DNA of 64,000 nucleotides from Larus michahellis (Eukaryota; Chordata; Aves; Charadriiformes; Laridae): positions 106,692,847 through 106,756,846 of the forward strand of contig NC_133898.1 of assembly GCF_964199755.1 (NCBI RefSeq). Direction: 5' to 3'. The notes below the pieces were generated by a model. That model had not been told where the DNA came from, ran no database searches, and was given only the letters and a program-made list of their open reading frames with translations. The position numbers and the translations under genes were made by a program. Below, piece by piece: positions 1 to 12,850 of this stretch (positions within the stretch are counted from its first letter, which is position 1; each line of letters opens with the position of its first letter).

Positions 1-774
1 TAAAATACAGAGCAGCTAAGGAACAAGACAAGAGATCAGATATCTCTGAAAAATGAGGGGATGAGATGCAACAGAATACTGAAATACTCCATCACAAACT
101 CTGCAGCAGGTTTGACCACAGACTTAGAGGTTAATGGTGTGGTGCGTTTAAGAGTTAATAGTTTCCACTGAAAGAAAACTTAGGTACAGAGAGGACAGTA
201 AGACTCTGTACCTTAAGTCCCAAGGCACAAGAATATAAATATAGAAGGAGAGAATACAACTGCTGTCAGCACAGTGATAGTGAATACATAAGAGGAAGAA
301 AGAATGTTATTTGAAGAAGGAACTTGTTTTATTCATTTGAAAGTATACATATTCAAATACTTATTTTGCTAAAAACAAGAATATCTGTCATGCCTGGTTT
401 TCTTCTATATTTGTTCTTGTTGAAATATTTGATATATCATTAAAGTTAGTTTGGTTTCATTGCCAAATCAAAGGAGGTTTTTTGCTGAATCAGTGAAGTA
501 ATACTGATATTTTTACATCAAAAAGATGATTTTAAAAGATCCAAAAATGTTATATAAAACCTTAAATAAAAGTTTTGTTTTACTTTTGGCATTCCTTAAA
601 CCTCTACTTAACATTTCCTTTTTTTAATTTAGGTCAACTTTTAGATGAACAGTGGGGTTTTTTGAAAAAACTTTCCCTGTAATAGCTCCTTTGGAACAAT
701 GTAAAGGAGAGATGATAACACCAGGTCTGGATAAAAGGAGAAGTATTAGGCTGAAGGGCAAGTATTAGTTCTTG
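1..774. other. Intergenic, no recognised feature
   Basis: AT-rich sequence with no convincing coding frame. Poly-purine patches only. Confidence 0.5.
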
Positions 775-1350
775 CCTCACAGCCAGACCTCTTTGGAGGG
801 GTTAATAGTGAAGCTGATGAGGGAGATTTGGTTGATATAGTCTACTTGGATTTCAAGAAAGCATTAGCAAAAGTCTGTTTCAAAGGCTCTTAAAGAAGCC
901 AAGCAACCACAGAAAGAAAGTGTAGGTCTTTAAAGAGGTAAATAATTGATTAAAAGATAGGAAAGAGAGAACACTGTGTCCTTGTTGCAGAGGCAGGACA
1001 CCACTGGATACCTAGAGAGATCTGTGCTGCAACCCTTGGGCTACTTAGCCCAGAAAAGAGGGTGAAAAACAAGGTGAAGAAGTTGACTGATGATACCAAG
1101 TTTATCACAATTGTAAAGATGGTGCATGAATTCTGTGAAGAAATGGCAAAGAATCTTGCGAAACTGAGTGACTGGCAAAAAAATGGCAGATGAAATTAAG
1201 TAGATTTGAAACATAGGTAAATGCAATGTGACACGCCGTGGCTTCACATGTACAATATTGGGATCTGAGCTGTCATCACCACTCCTGAGTGAGACCTCAG
1301 GGACCTAAGGATCAGTCTTGTAAACAATTCTGTTAAATACCATCATCCAT
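775..1350 (+). mobile_element. Old CR1-type LINE fragment (reverse transcriptase region)
   Basis: Translation with frame changes shows remnants of the CR1 reverse transcriptase in the right order. Near 833-870 is the motif A-like VDIVYLDFKKAL; near 1081-1110 is LTDDTKF in place of the catalytic F-A-D-D box; then an LSDW-like stretch near 1163 and a KCN-like stretch near 1218 just before the 'cacatgtacaatattgggatct' type segment. Internal deletions and stops are numerous and the 3' end is missing. It resembles the old CR1 lineages of crocodilians and turtles more than the young avian copies, so insertion probably predates birds. Boundaries are approximate. Confidence 0.8.
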
Positions 1351-4300
1351 GACCTTAGTACAAAAAATAGGCGAATGTGAAATCTGGAGATTACACGAAA
1401 GGCCAGTGATAGTGAGGGTAAGTAACAGCAATATGATGTAGGAAGAGCTGGTGACCCTGAGGACTAAAGTAATCCAATTGGGACTTAGTGACTAAAAGCA
1501 AAAATATGGCATGAACTCGTTTACGAAAGGGGAAAAACTGATCAGGGATAAATTTAGCTTCGAAAATAAAATACCTAGCGATCAAGTGATTAAATCCTGG
1601 GAGAGCATTTAAAGCAAGCTAGTTGGGGCAAAAAAACTCCAACCAGTTTAGCTATGGAGCTTGATCAGTTAATGAACAAGATCTATTCCAAACTGATATC
1701 CCTGTGAATTAACTACCCAAAGGAACATAGATAAGATTAATTTCCAGAGTCATCCTTCACATAACTTGTAAAAGTGCAAACTAAAATCCAGCCTGACAGA
1801 AGACAGGAAACTTTCCCAGGCATCTGAGGATGTAAGGGAGATATAAAGCGGAGATACAAGCCTGGTGTATAAAGGTCAAACCAGTAATACTGATGCCTTG
1901 CAAAGCCTCACAGAAGCAGAGGCATAACTTAAGAAGACCCATGCAACGGGATATACCAGCCCCAGTGGGCCCATTAAGGGGAAGGTTGTAGCTATTTACA
2001 TTGCCCACTGCAGCAGCACCTCCCGGGTGCTCTGTACAAATTATGGTGGGGATGGCAGCAGGGGGACAACGGGGCTCCTCCGCTTACGCTTGTGCTGGTC
2101 AGTGCCATCCCATAAATTATCTTGCCATATGAGAGTACTGCTCTGCTCAAGTGTAGTTCGTGTCTTATCAGAGTTTCTTAGCCTTGGGACGGCACTAAGC
2201 TGATGGAGCTACACGGCTTCTGCAGAACTGCTGACTCGTGTCTGGCCGGCTGAGTCTTCAGCGAGTGAGCTCACATCCACCCGTGCTTATCCATGCACAC
2301 AGGCACATTGCCTTTAACCTGCCTTTTCTGTGTGCCAAGAAGAGGCCACTACCTTCCGTTTACATTGGGAGAACTGAGGCTACAAGGGACTAAAAATGCT
2401 ATATGAGGCTTATGGCCTTAAGAAAAGTAAAAATTGGTTTCCAAAGTCCCATGGTGATATACTGACCTCCCAATCATGCTTTATTCCCTCCCAGTGTGAG
2501 ATGTCCCCTCGACATTTCTGAACTCGGAGAACTTTCTGATTTTTCTGTGAAAGTACATTTTCCCTACTGCAATGCTTTTGTGGTGCCAATTACAGCCACC
2601 ATGCAGTGTTTCTTCAGGGTAACAGGAGAGGTTTGGAAAGGAAACATTTTGAACAAGTAACTAAAATGAGACATTATAATCTGGTATCAGCTTTCTATCT
2701 GTCAGGTGCAATCTTAAAGGAGAGAGAGAGATAAAAGAAGGGGGACTGTTTTTTGGGAAATTAAATTATTATCCTGATAGCAATGTCAAGTGTGACTGTA
2801 AAGGTTGTACATTGAAAGTTTGTACACAAAAGTTCTTCATGTTTTCTTTAATTTCAAAATGATCCTGAGGAAGATAAATGGTGTTGGCATGATCCTCTTG
2901 TCAGAATTCATGCAATATGTATGTCAGAAAATAAATATTTTTTTTAACAAAGAAACACAGTAAGAAAACCCCAAGTAGCTAAATGGTGTTTGCATTTCAG
3001 TGTAGCCACACACAAACTTCCCAATAGCTTTTGTTCATGATAGTTAAAACTGTAAGTAACCCAACATTTCCACTTTTCTTGTACACAATACAGTTGTGGT
3101 TGATGCTTTAGAAAAGAGTCAATTTAACCCAATTACTTTATGGAATAAATGCCCAAGCTGGGGAAGGGGAAGAAAGCAGGAAAACAACAGATATTTGATC
3201 TTTCACAAATAAAAAAAAAAAGCCTACAGAATTTCATAAGAAGGAAAGCCTACATAATTTCATAAGAAAGAATTTTAGATCTAGAGTATATTGATAGCCC
3301 AATTTGATCCAGCTCTAGAAATGCAATAGCTTAAAGGTTTAGTGTCACTTCACAGGAACTAAAAAATCTATCAAGTCACTTTCCTTAAAGTTTCTAAATA
3401 GGCATACCAGACCCTCAAGTTTCATATTTCACAGACGATTCTTCATGTATCACGTAAAAAGCAAATAATATTTTCACCTGTTTGGCTGCCGTTCCTCAGA
3501 TGCTCTGTGGACATGTCCCGCTAGTTCACAGTCAGAGTCGGGACCCATTTTGGTCAATAGAGGGCTCTCACTTGCTTGAATAGGCTTTGGATCAGGAGCA
3601 CTGGATCATATTAGTGAGGATCATAATTCGAATTATACAATTTATTTTTAACATTTTTTTCTAGTACTAGTATTTCCAAAAATGTTTCAAAAGTGCTTAT
3701 CAGTTTTTAGAGCTCTCAAACAAGGACATGTTTTAATGCCTTAAAATTTAGTTAAAATTTTCTTAACTGAATCTAACTTAACCAAACAGGTTAATTATTT
3801 TGCCTTTATTCCATGAAAACTGTCAGATAGAAAATATTAGTTTGCAATCTTTTTTTTTTCAAAGATTTTTCTCTTGAAGTGTAAAATAAACAATTTTGAT
3901 TCTAAAATTTCTGCTTTCTCCTTTTTTTCCAAAGGCAGAGCACAGAGAAGCTAGCTGGAGATCTTGCAGAAAGAAAATAGGCAAGATTTTTACTTTTCAG
4001 ATGGGTTGTTACCCTGAGCAGCTCCAGGTTCTGCAGAAACGCAGTTTGACAGTTCTTAGCAGCTCCTGGGGATAGACTTCTTCTCCAGTGGCATACTTCC
4101 AAACCGTCTGCGGCTGTAAAATTGCATGCTGATGGATCCCTTATGGTATAGAAAAGCTAATGTTGTCTTTCACAGACTGCAGAAGAAACTAAGAGGGGAA
4201 GGAGCGTGACTGACCTGGACAGCTAAAAGAAGAAACCCTTAAAAAAAAAAGTGAAAGAATGACAAGGCAGCCAGCAGAAGGGAGATGAATGAGGAGCAAA

Positions 4301-7300
4301 GAGGAATTTTCCTGTTCTGGTAACAGTCAGTGAGTTCTCCGTGAGGGAACCATCCCCCATGCAATGTCTCTGGCTAAGATCTACAGCCTTTGAGAAAATA
4401 CTGGAGAGTACCTCTGCTCAAACCATGAGAGAGGAGCAAGTGAATCTTTCCCAAAGGCCGGAACTGAAAGGTAGTTTTTTTTTTAGCAGAAAACCATAGT
4501 GATAGTGTGCATATTTATACCTGAACACTGCAGAATCACTGCCTTTGCTGCTTGTAGACCAAGCGCACTAAATGTTTCTATCAATCATCCATTTCTCTCC
4601 TATATGCGAGTGATTCTTCTCTTCCTTCTATTTTGGGAACTCATGAACACTTTTGCTTGTACCAGGTGCTTCAAGGGTCCTTCAGGCCATTATCCCTGTA
4701 AGAGAAACATCCACTGTCTTTTTCAAGCCAAAGGCTTTCTGTCTTCCTATGTCATCCTTTGTGATATACCCTGTATACTTTTTTCTCCTTTTCTTCCACC
4801 TTCTCCCTATTTCCCTAATTTTATGGGCTATTTGTCTTTTACTTCTTTCCAGTTCCCATTTTTTCCTCCCACCTGCCCCGGGCTCTCCCATTCTCCGCTT
4901 CCTCAAGGTTTTATATAGCTCCATAATCTTTCCCCTAGTTCTGCTGTTCCACCCATCTCATCGTTATTGTTATCTTTTGTTTTTCTCTGGGGCATATATC
5001 TTTCATGGTGCCAAGCTCATCTAGGATAATGGCAGAGATGCGATTGGAGGCTGTGTCATGCTGGAGGCTGTTTATGGATGCCTACAACTCATTCTATTTG
5101 TAGGCAACGACAGACAAACAGAGAAATGTCATCACGTGTAAGTCTCAAAAAAGAAAGCAGAAGGTATTGCAAGGAAGGAATGAGGCTGTTGACAGAGTAG
5201 ATGCCTCTTTAGTTGTGCTTCAAATCCCTCAGCAGAGTCTCGGCTCCTTCATCCTCTGAGCTCCACCGGCAGGAACCTTCCCAATGCTCTTAAATCTCTG
5301 ATACAAAGGTTACCACACCCTAAATGACTCCTTTTATGTTTTCTATTGCTCAGGCTATTTCCAATGTTTTGTCCTTGTCACGTGTTTTGCATAGGGTATT
5401 AGTCACTATAGCAACCTTAACTGCAATTTGACCGAGAATATAAATGAGCAATGTGTACATTACACAGTAATAGTTCTGCATTCATCACCTCCCAGATATT
5501 TCACAGGCAGAAGAATTACAAAAGACTTTTTAAGTGATCACACAAAAGCCCTCGGTTTATTTAGGAAAACAAACTAGTTGCAATACAAATTATTTCAGCC
5601 CTTGCACTTGTAAGGAATGCATCAGGAACTATCTGCAAAGGTAACTTATTACAAATTATTAGAATTGTACATCTGTTAGTGACTCTTCCATAACAGTGAC
5701 TCAGAGCAATCCACATCTTATATCAAACTAGTTAAAATAGCACAGTTCAGACTCTTATTGCAATTAACAGAAAGAATGGATTAAAATTCTGCAAAAAAGA
5801 TAGAAGAGGTTTTGCGCTGCTCAGAGGAGCCCCAAAATATTAATTCAGGGAAAAAAATCCCCACGGTTTAAGGAATTTTATAAAATACAAAATATTAGTA
5901 GCCAATACGTAAATTGGAGAGTCTGGATTCTTCTCAAAGTCTAATTTATACCACTGTAAATCAGAATGAAACCATGGAGCTCAATGCTAGCAAGTTATAG
6001 CAAAACTGTGAGAAAAGCAGCAGCCCAGGTTACGCGTGCCATAAAAGTGTATCACATCCGGGTTTTGTCTGGGGCAAAAGCCTCTCTCATTATAAAATCA
6101 TGACCTAGTCCTACCAGTGACAGTTTTCAGGTGGCACATCTTCAGCTGTACATGTGTACCGGTGTGTCTGTCCCCCTGCCACGGTGCAAGACACAGGGGG
6201 AGAGGAGAGACACGCTCTCAGAGAAGACAGATCCTGCAAAGCCTCTCTGCAAGGTCCAACTACTAAGAGGGACATCAAGAGTTAATTTCGCTAACACGGA
6301 AATTTAAGCACTGACTCAGGTTACGCTTTAATGACAAAATATTTAATCAATTTCAAAAGTTTGGTTTGGGGTTTTTTTAGGACATTTAAGTGAGAGTAAT
6401 TAAGAATACTAGTGAGATTTAGTCATTAGAGTAGTTAAGCAAGAATTAATTCAGGTGTTAAATGGCTGGTCAAAAATGACGAGAATATCTTTTGGGGGCC
6501 TTATCCTTCATGAACTGACAAAGCGTGCCCCCAGAGCAATGGAGCTTCAACCCTGATCACTCTCTGTACTGAGGGGAGTTAAACCTAGTGGAATATTTTA
6601 ACATGTTTTACACACACAGATAAGTTTTCTGAGGCCTCACTCTTACAGGGGAACCTGGCTTTCATTGCTATTCCAACATAATTCAGTTGTATTAAATAAT
6701 TTCTTCAAAGGGGACACTAGTCCAAAGGACGGTGAGTTTATACTGGAGTATTTTTTTTATTTTCATGCTTCTGGAGCAAGTCTAGCAAAATTATTATTCT
6801 GGAATATCTGCCTGTTGGAGTTGCCTCTGTTCTCCGAATGCAATTTCCATCTGTTACGCTTTATCTCACAGGTTCTTCTTAGCTCCATCCTTGCAAACAC
6901 TTCAGTGCTATTACACAAACATCTTCAATGACACTCCAGTAAAAATAAGCAAGTGCTTAAGTGCTTTCAAGAATGGAGACCTGGTGAGCACCTCATTCAA
7001 GAGCAGTCAGAGCTAGACATAAAGGAGCTGATTCCTTTTGAGTAATAGAAATAAATGTTTTGCATCCTGCTATATTTTAGGTGAATAGGAATTAAATGAC
7101 AGCAATACAGTGAGGCATGCAGTTATAAAGCTACTGCCAAGAGATAGGAAAAATTGCTCCTGTCTACTTGTTTTGGGACAGGAATAGGCAAAGTCATGTA
7201 AATCAGCATTGTTCCTAAAAAATCAATGAATTTGATATTTCAATTTCTGTCACCTAAAATTCTGGTTCTCACATTGGTCATAGAAGCAAATCAGGAAACA

Positions 7301-8615
7301 AAAATTTATCAAAATGGTTGTTGATTCTTCTTAGAGTTAGAGCATAAGGGAAAGAACATATTTAAAACTTGAGATGTTTTCTTGGTGTATCCCAGCTGAG
7401 GGGGCTAAGAAATAAATTACATAAGGAGCAAATGGTCACAATTCCATTGATCTGAACTGCGTTGCCCTCCGTTTATACCAGAAGAGGCAATATCGCAATT
7501 TCACGAAGGCGTTTACTGCTTCTCATCTGCACACAGAGCTCATGGGAACAGCAATGAAGTCCACGTAACTTTAGGTACCTAACACCAAGAATAATTTAGG
7601 CACATAACACTAACATTTTCAAATACAGATTTCTACCACAGAAGAATGCTCAAGCACAACTCCAGGTGCAATTTTTAGTCATTACGTTTATGGATGTGTA
7701 AAAAACAACGCACTCCGTCTTGGATCTTCAGGGTGGGTAAAACTCTGTCCTTGACTGCACATTGTTTCACAGACATTTAAAGCAAGCAGTGCTTTTATAG
7801 TATACAAATCATCTCCTGTTCTCTGGATGAGATCTCTGCATTTTTCTATGCCAGAAAAAAGTGTGGATCTCCACATTCATATTTCTTAGTACAGGGTTTG
7901 TAAGAAAAGGTCAGTTTACTCTACACTTTTAAGTAATGACATCACCCTAAACAGAAGAACTGCTAACTGATGTACTGGGTATAACTGCAATTTTAGAAGT
8001 ATTAATCTACCTGCATGAAGCTGTCTCAGTATGTAAACACAAGAAAGCTGGTGGACTTTGTAAACACAATATTTGCACATCTTTACATACAAAGCAGACA
8101 TCAGAATGGAACTTAGACCTTATAGTAACTTGTGGAAATCACAAAAATACTATAAATAGCCCTATGAACAGATTCAGCTACCCTCCAGTCCTATTCCCTG
8201 TGACTCCAGATCTGCCTTGCAGAGTCAATGCCATTGAATAATGACACATTCTTCTTTAAAAAAAAATAATACAAAAAAGCTAATTTTGCTTAGGATGGGA
8301 AAAATTGATAAAAGTGCAGGGTTGTAAGTCACTTGTGACAGATAACAATATAGATCACCTTAATTTATTAATCAATAAAATCACAACTGAATATAGAAAG
8401 TGTTTCTGTAGCTTAGAAGCAGTAACTCTCTCTTCTTTGTATAAGAGGATTCAGGGAAAGTTCATGGAAAAAACAAAAAGCAAACATGTCTTACAGTTTC
8501 AGAAACAATGATCAAATTAAATTGGCAACATAATTATGGTGCTGATTTGTGGGTTGTTTCTTTTGGGGGGGGTTGTGTTTGTTTGTTTTTAATTTAAACT
8601 CTTCAGGAAAAAAAT
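1351..8615. other. Intergenic stretch without a recognised gene
   Basis: About 7 kb of AT-rich sequence. A pyrimidine-rich block at about 4540-5000 produces open frames of 123-139 codons with no recognisable protein. A tandem duplication lies at 3221-3272. A short segment near 5940-5985 (containing TTTATACCACTGTAAATC) resembles a sauropsid interspersed repeat but is too short to name. Nothing else could be assigned. Confidence 0.5.
3221..3272 (+). repeat. 26-bp tandem duplication
   Basis: The unit at 3221-3246, starting AGCCTACAGAATTTC, is repeated directly at 3247-3272 with only two differences. It lies just after an A run. Confidence 0.9.
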
Positions 8616-8731
8616 TGTAGACATGGTCCCTGGGGACATGGTTTAGTGGTGGAGTGGGCAGTGTTAGGTAACGGTTGGACTCTATGACCTCGAGTGTCTT
8701 TTCCAACCTAAATGATCCTATGATTCTATGA
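8616..8731 (+). mobile_element. CR1 3' UTR end, 5'-truncated
   Basis: This matches the well-known CR1 3' end. A 'gacatggtttagtggtgga' segment is followed by 'ggttggactctatgacct', 'ttccaacctaaatgat', and the terminal CTATGATTCTATGA tandem octamers at about 8717-8731. No coding part is present, a typical short 5'-truncated copy. The clear tail fixes the orientation as plus. Confidence 0.9.
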
Positions 8732-11700
8732 AATATAAGAAAGAAAAATCTGTCTGAATACCTGGGCTATCAAAACATGGTTTAACCCTTGTAGAGCTCT
8801 TCATGATATCAGAGTACACATGAGTTTCCACGACAGAACCGGTCAGCATCAAATAACAACAGATCCTCTCATGGTTGAAATAAATGTACTCAGGCTCACA
8901 CCTCTGACCTGTGCAGTTGGTGGTGTCCAGGAAATATTGCAGTCAGGAGCATTCCTGTGGGAAGTCACTGCATCTTTCAAGTATATGAGAAATCTCTGGT
9001 ACTGATGTTTTAGAAAAAGTTTTCTTTGCAGATTCAAGAGAATCAAGCAAATTTAAGTGAGCAACTTGATAACTACGGCTAACATTGCCGTAATTGGATA
9101 GATTTTTGAGATGTTAATAGCAAGAAGTGAGCAACTTAGTAAACATACACAGATATAGATTCTTTTACATTTATTAGGTATCTTGAATTTCTAAGAACTC
9201 TAAGAAGTCTGGGAATTTTACAGTAAGAATATAGGCCTGCATGAATGTGTAAAGGCTCCCTTGAATCACGCTTGAAAAAAAAATCACTCGAGTGCAGTGC
9301 CTTAGAAGAACGTTAGTCCATATCTGAAGAAAAATATGTCCAGTAGGACAGTCCACATATTACCAGGTTATATAAAAATGTGTCTGTTCCAAAGGTGACC
9401 AGATTGTCTTAGAACAGATGGCCCACAAAGTGAACAAGATGAATCTGACAAAATAGACATGAAAGGGTAGTCCACAGAACTGATGTGTTAACAAAATTAA
9501 AGAAAACAGAAATCGATTTTAATCGATTAGTTTTTAATATGGATCAAAATATTATCATAATTTAAATGTACAGGTAATCATCAAAATTGACCATAACTCA
9601 TAGCACAGGTGATGCTGCCTCTAAATTGGGCAAACCCTACTGAGCAGTGCAAGGGACAGTGTCTTTTCGGAGTCAGGTATGCAGAAGTGGTACCGTGGTG
9701 CCCTGCACTGTATGACTAATTACACAAGCATTGCCTTGTTAGCGTGAAAGGGAGCTGTGTCAGAATCCCGTCTAAGGTTTCATTAGTGGTGTTTGTTCTG
9801 GTTACGTGCCTTTGAGGTTTGGTCTGGCTGTGAAATCGCAATGTAACAGTTCACATAGTTTATGTTCAGTGACGATATATTCTACTGCAGTTACTGTTTG
9901 GTAATAGCGATGGGGAAATGGAAGCTGCCCTTTCAAGGCTAGGATAGGAGCCCTGTAGCTTTTTATTGGTGAGGGATAAGAGAGATCAGAGCACGTGAGC
10001 TATGTCATGCTGCATCCAGAGCCACGCTGGTGTGCCTCGGGAGGAGGCTGGCTTGTGGCATGGAGCCAGGAAGGTTCAGCCTACCACAAACACCTTAAAA
10101 AAAGGATTACACTATTGTAATAAACAGAATTTTCCTTAAAAAGCTGAGTCTTGTGAGTAAAGGTGTAACATATGGAAACCCCACCTACAGCCTGATCCTC
10201 AGGGAGACCTATTCTAACCAACAGCAAGAATATATTATCAATTACACACCCCTTATATGTCTGAAAAATTCTTCTTAACATTAATGCAGGCTCTGTGAGG
10301 GCTTCAAGGCGTGAATAGAGCCCACAGTGAGCAGAGATCCACTGATATCTCCTTTTCTGTTTGAAGAACTTTATTCTTCAAAGGGGTATCGTTTTAATAG
10401 TCAGAAAAAGACAGACCACACTAGATTTTTGTTGATTTATCCATTATAATTCGACCACTTACTGCTCCAGGAAAATATTTCAAAAGCAGAAATAGGCAGC
10501 TAGATGCCGAACACCAACCGAACGACAAAGGGAGTTTGGTTCCTAACTCCCTCATGCTTTGAAAATCTCCCCCAGAAGCTTTAAGTATAACAAATCAACT
10601 CAGTGCTGACTCTGTATTACGTATTCTTGTTTTCACTGCAAACCTTAAGCAAATCACCTATATCATAAAAGAACATAACATTTTCTTGTTTTGCAATAGG
10701 TTGCATTTTAAAGCCAATGGAATAAAAGCCAAGGACTGACAGACATTTCGGTGAGCATGCAAAATGAAAAAGATGCCAGGAATTTCTCTGCCCCTGTGGT
10801 AGGGATCATACCATAGCCTCCACCCTCCCAAAGAGCCCTGCCTCTTTTTCTGCTGCGGAAAGCACAGCAGTCCAGCTGAGATGAAGAAGTACACGCCATC
10901 GCTGTGGATGGATGACTGGGGTGAGTCACTCATCCACTTAACAGAAGGATCGAGGCCATACACCTAATGTTAGGCATGTAATTTCTGCAAGCTACCTATA
11001 CAGCAAATACAGAACATACTCTCAGGTACAGAACATGATCAGATACTCTCTGAGTTCTCACTGTCTATCAGCTAGATGCATAAAATTACGTAAAATGGGT
11101 CTTAATCTCTACATCTCTACATTGACTAAACAGGCAGTGCAGGCTCTGAACTTAAGGATCTGGAAGAGTGTGAATACCTCATGCATATACTATGAACAAG
11201 GAACACACTAACACCATTACCATCCACTTCTTCATATTTTAAACAAAAAGCAAATAATAAGAAATGATTGAGCACAGAGGTCCTATGGATAAAAAAAAAA
11301 AAAGATAATTGTGCCACATGTGCTTCATTAAGGTCTTTCCAGATTGGCAGAACCTATTTTGAACAAACTCTAAATCAGCAGTATTCCGTTACCTTTTAAT
11401 GACCCTTTTTATAACTGCATTTGATCAAGTGACCCAGTTCAATCTCACGGGCTCAAGAAGCTGTATGATATGTCAGTTCCCTCCCAGGCACTAATGTATT
11501 CCACACCAACTCCAGCACACTGCCATGAGAATGTGTGGGGGTTTTTTTGAGGATCAAATTAATTTTGAACTACTTCCCAAAACCTTCAAAGGACTCTTAT
11601 GCTGGCTGAAATAGAAAGACTCATGTTCCCATGAGGAAGCATGGACCACAGAGAATAACACTTGAAATTTCTAGTTCTTTATTTTTTCTAACAATAATCA

Positions 11701-12591
11701 TCACAAATATTAATAAAACTCCAAATTGCCCAGTTACCTAGTCATTTCCTTAAAAATATTTAAAGACACGGAATTATTGCATTATCGCATGCTTAGAATA
11801 GATGCTAGTGAGAGTCCATGTTCTGCTTTTCATTCACTCCATTTTACTACCGTATTATGGAGGGCTCAAAACACAGAGATTTAGGCAATGCTGGGTAAAC
11901 ATGACCTGTATGTAATGCAAAGAACTGACGATAACTAATTCAAACAGAAATAGGTCCCTGTGAAAAATGACAGTGATGCTATCTTTTAACCTGAATCTTT
12001 CAGATTTGCAGTCCAGGAGTTATGTCCCCTACAAAGAGAGAAATGGAGACTTAACAGGAAAGGGAAAGGAGAATCTGAGAAGCAGGTTATTTTTATGGTG
12101 AGTTCTCTTCTTAGTGCATGGAAATCCTGCAGGCAGACTGGATTATTATTGTTCGCAGTAAGAAAAGCCCTTCTTCTGCATCTTTTTTAGACAGAGAGGA
12201 ATTCTTAGTTAGAAGGCAATGGCAACTTAGCGAGTAGATGAACTGTAAAGAACTAAGGAGCAAGGATAGATCATCACTGCTTGGAACTCAGTTTTAGAAC
12301 AGTTGGCTAAAATGCTGTTCAAGAAGGGAATGAGATGGCAAAGAACAAAAAATTCATTCCGTGAACACGGCTAGACCTCCCTTAGTTTCATGCATGAAGG
12401 GTAGAACATGGTTCTGCCTTCTTTCCATCTTTCCAAATGAAAAATTCATGGCTAGTTAAAGCAAGCGGAGAGACACTTAAGCTCATTATTGATGAAGATA
12501 ATTAATGCCTCTCTTCAGAAGGGCATTTTGCCAGCTTTACTTAAGCAGCAGTTAGGCTCTTGCTCAAACTCCCATCTTTGGATGATATTAG
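8732..12591. other. Intergenic stretch without a recognised gene
   Basis: AT-rich, with only short frames (the longest about 101 codons on the minus strand near 10658-10963) that show no domain, signal or splice context. No repeat family was recognised. Confidence 0.45.
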
Positions 12592-12850
12592 CAAAGCCAA
12601 TTACTGTCCAATGTCAGGCCACCCAATATTTGGGAAGATAATTGAGGTTATGCTGATGGGTGAACTCTAGCAATGTTTGCATTTCAAAGATTTAGTTGGT
12701 CCCTATCTGGCTTGGTCAATATGTGAGCAGAGAAATGAGACTGCATGATCACTTCCTAATCACTATATACTGGTGACAGGCAGCTTTTTTTTTTCCTGTG
12801 GAGGGAGATATTATTGACTCGATAATGGGCTACTGCAGGAAGACCACATC
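12592..12850 (+). mobile_element. Ancient L3/CR1-like LINE relic (reverse transcriptase)
   Basis: One frame from about 12597 reads ANYCPMS..PIFGKIIE, then after a stop LVGPYLAW and NETA at the right spacing. This parallels the L3-type reverse transcriptase order NYRPVSNLP-LGK-IE ... DPFQSGFR ... GTETA. A DIIDSIMGY stretch near 12810-12835 sits where L3 has its FDTIDH motif. There are several stops and a T-run insertion at 12786-12795. Very old; assignment by protein-level resemblance only. Confidence 0.55.

Noticed and set aside
4499..5024. 139- and 123-codon overlapping plus-strand frames
   Set aside because: Ser/Phe/Pro/Leu-rich translation of a T/C-rich block in two frames at once; no motif, splice context or similarity that I recognise.
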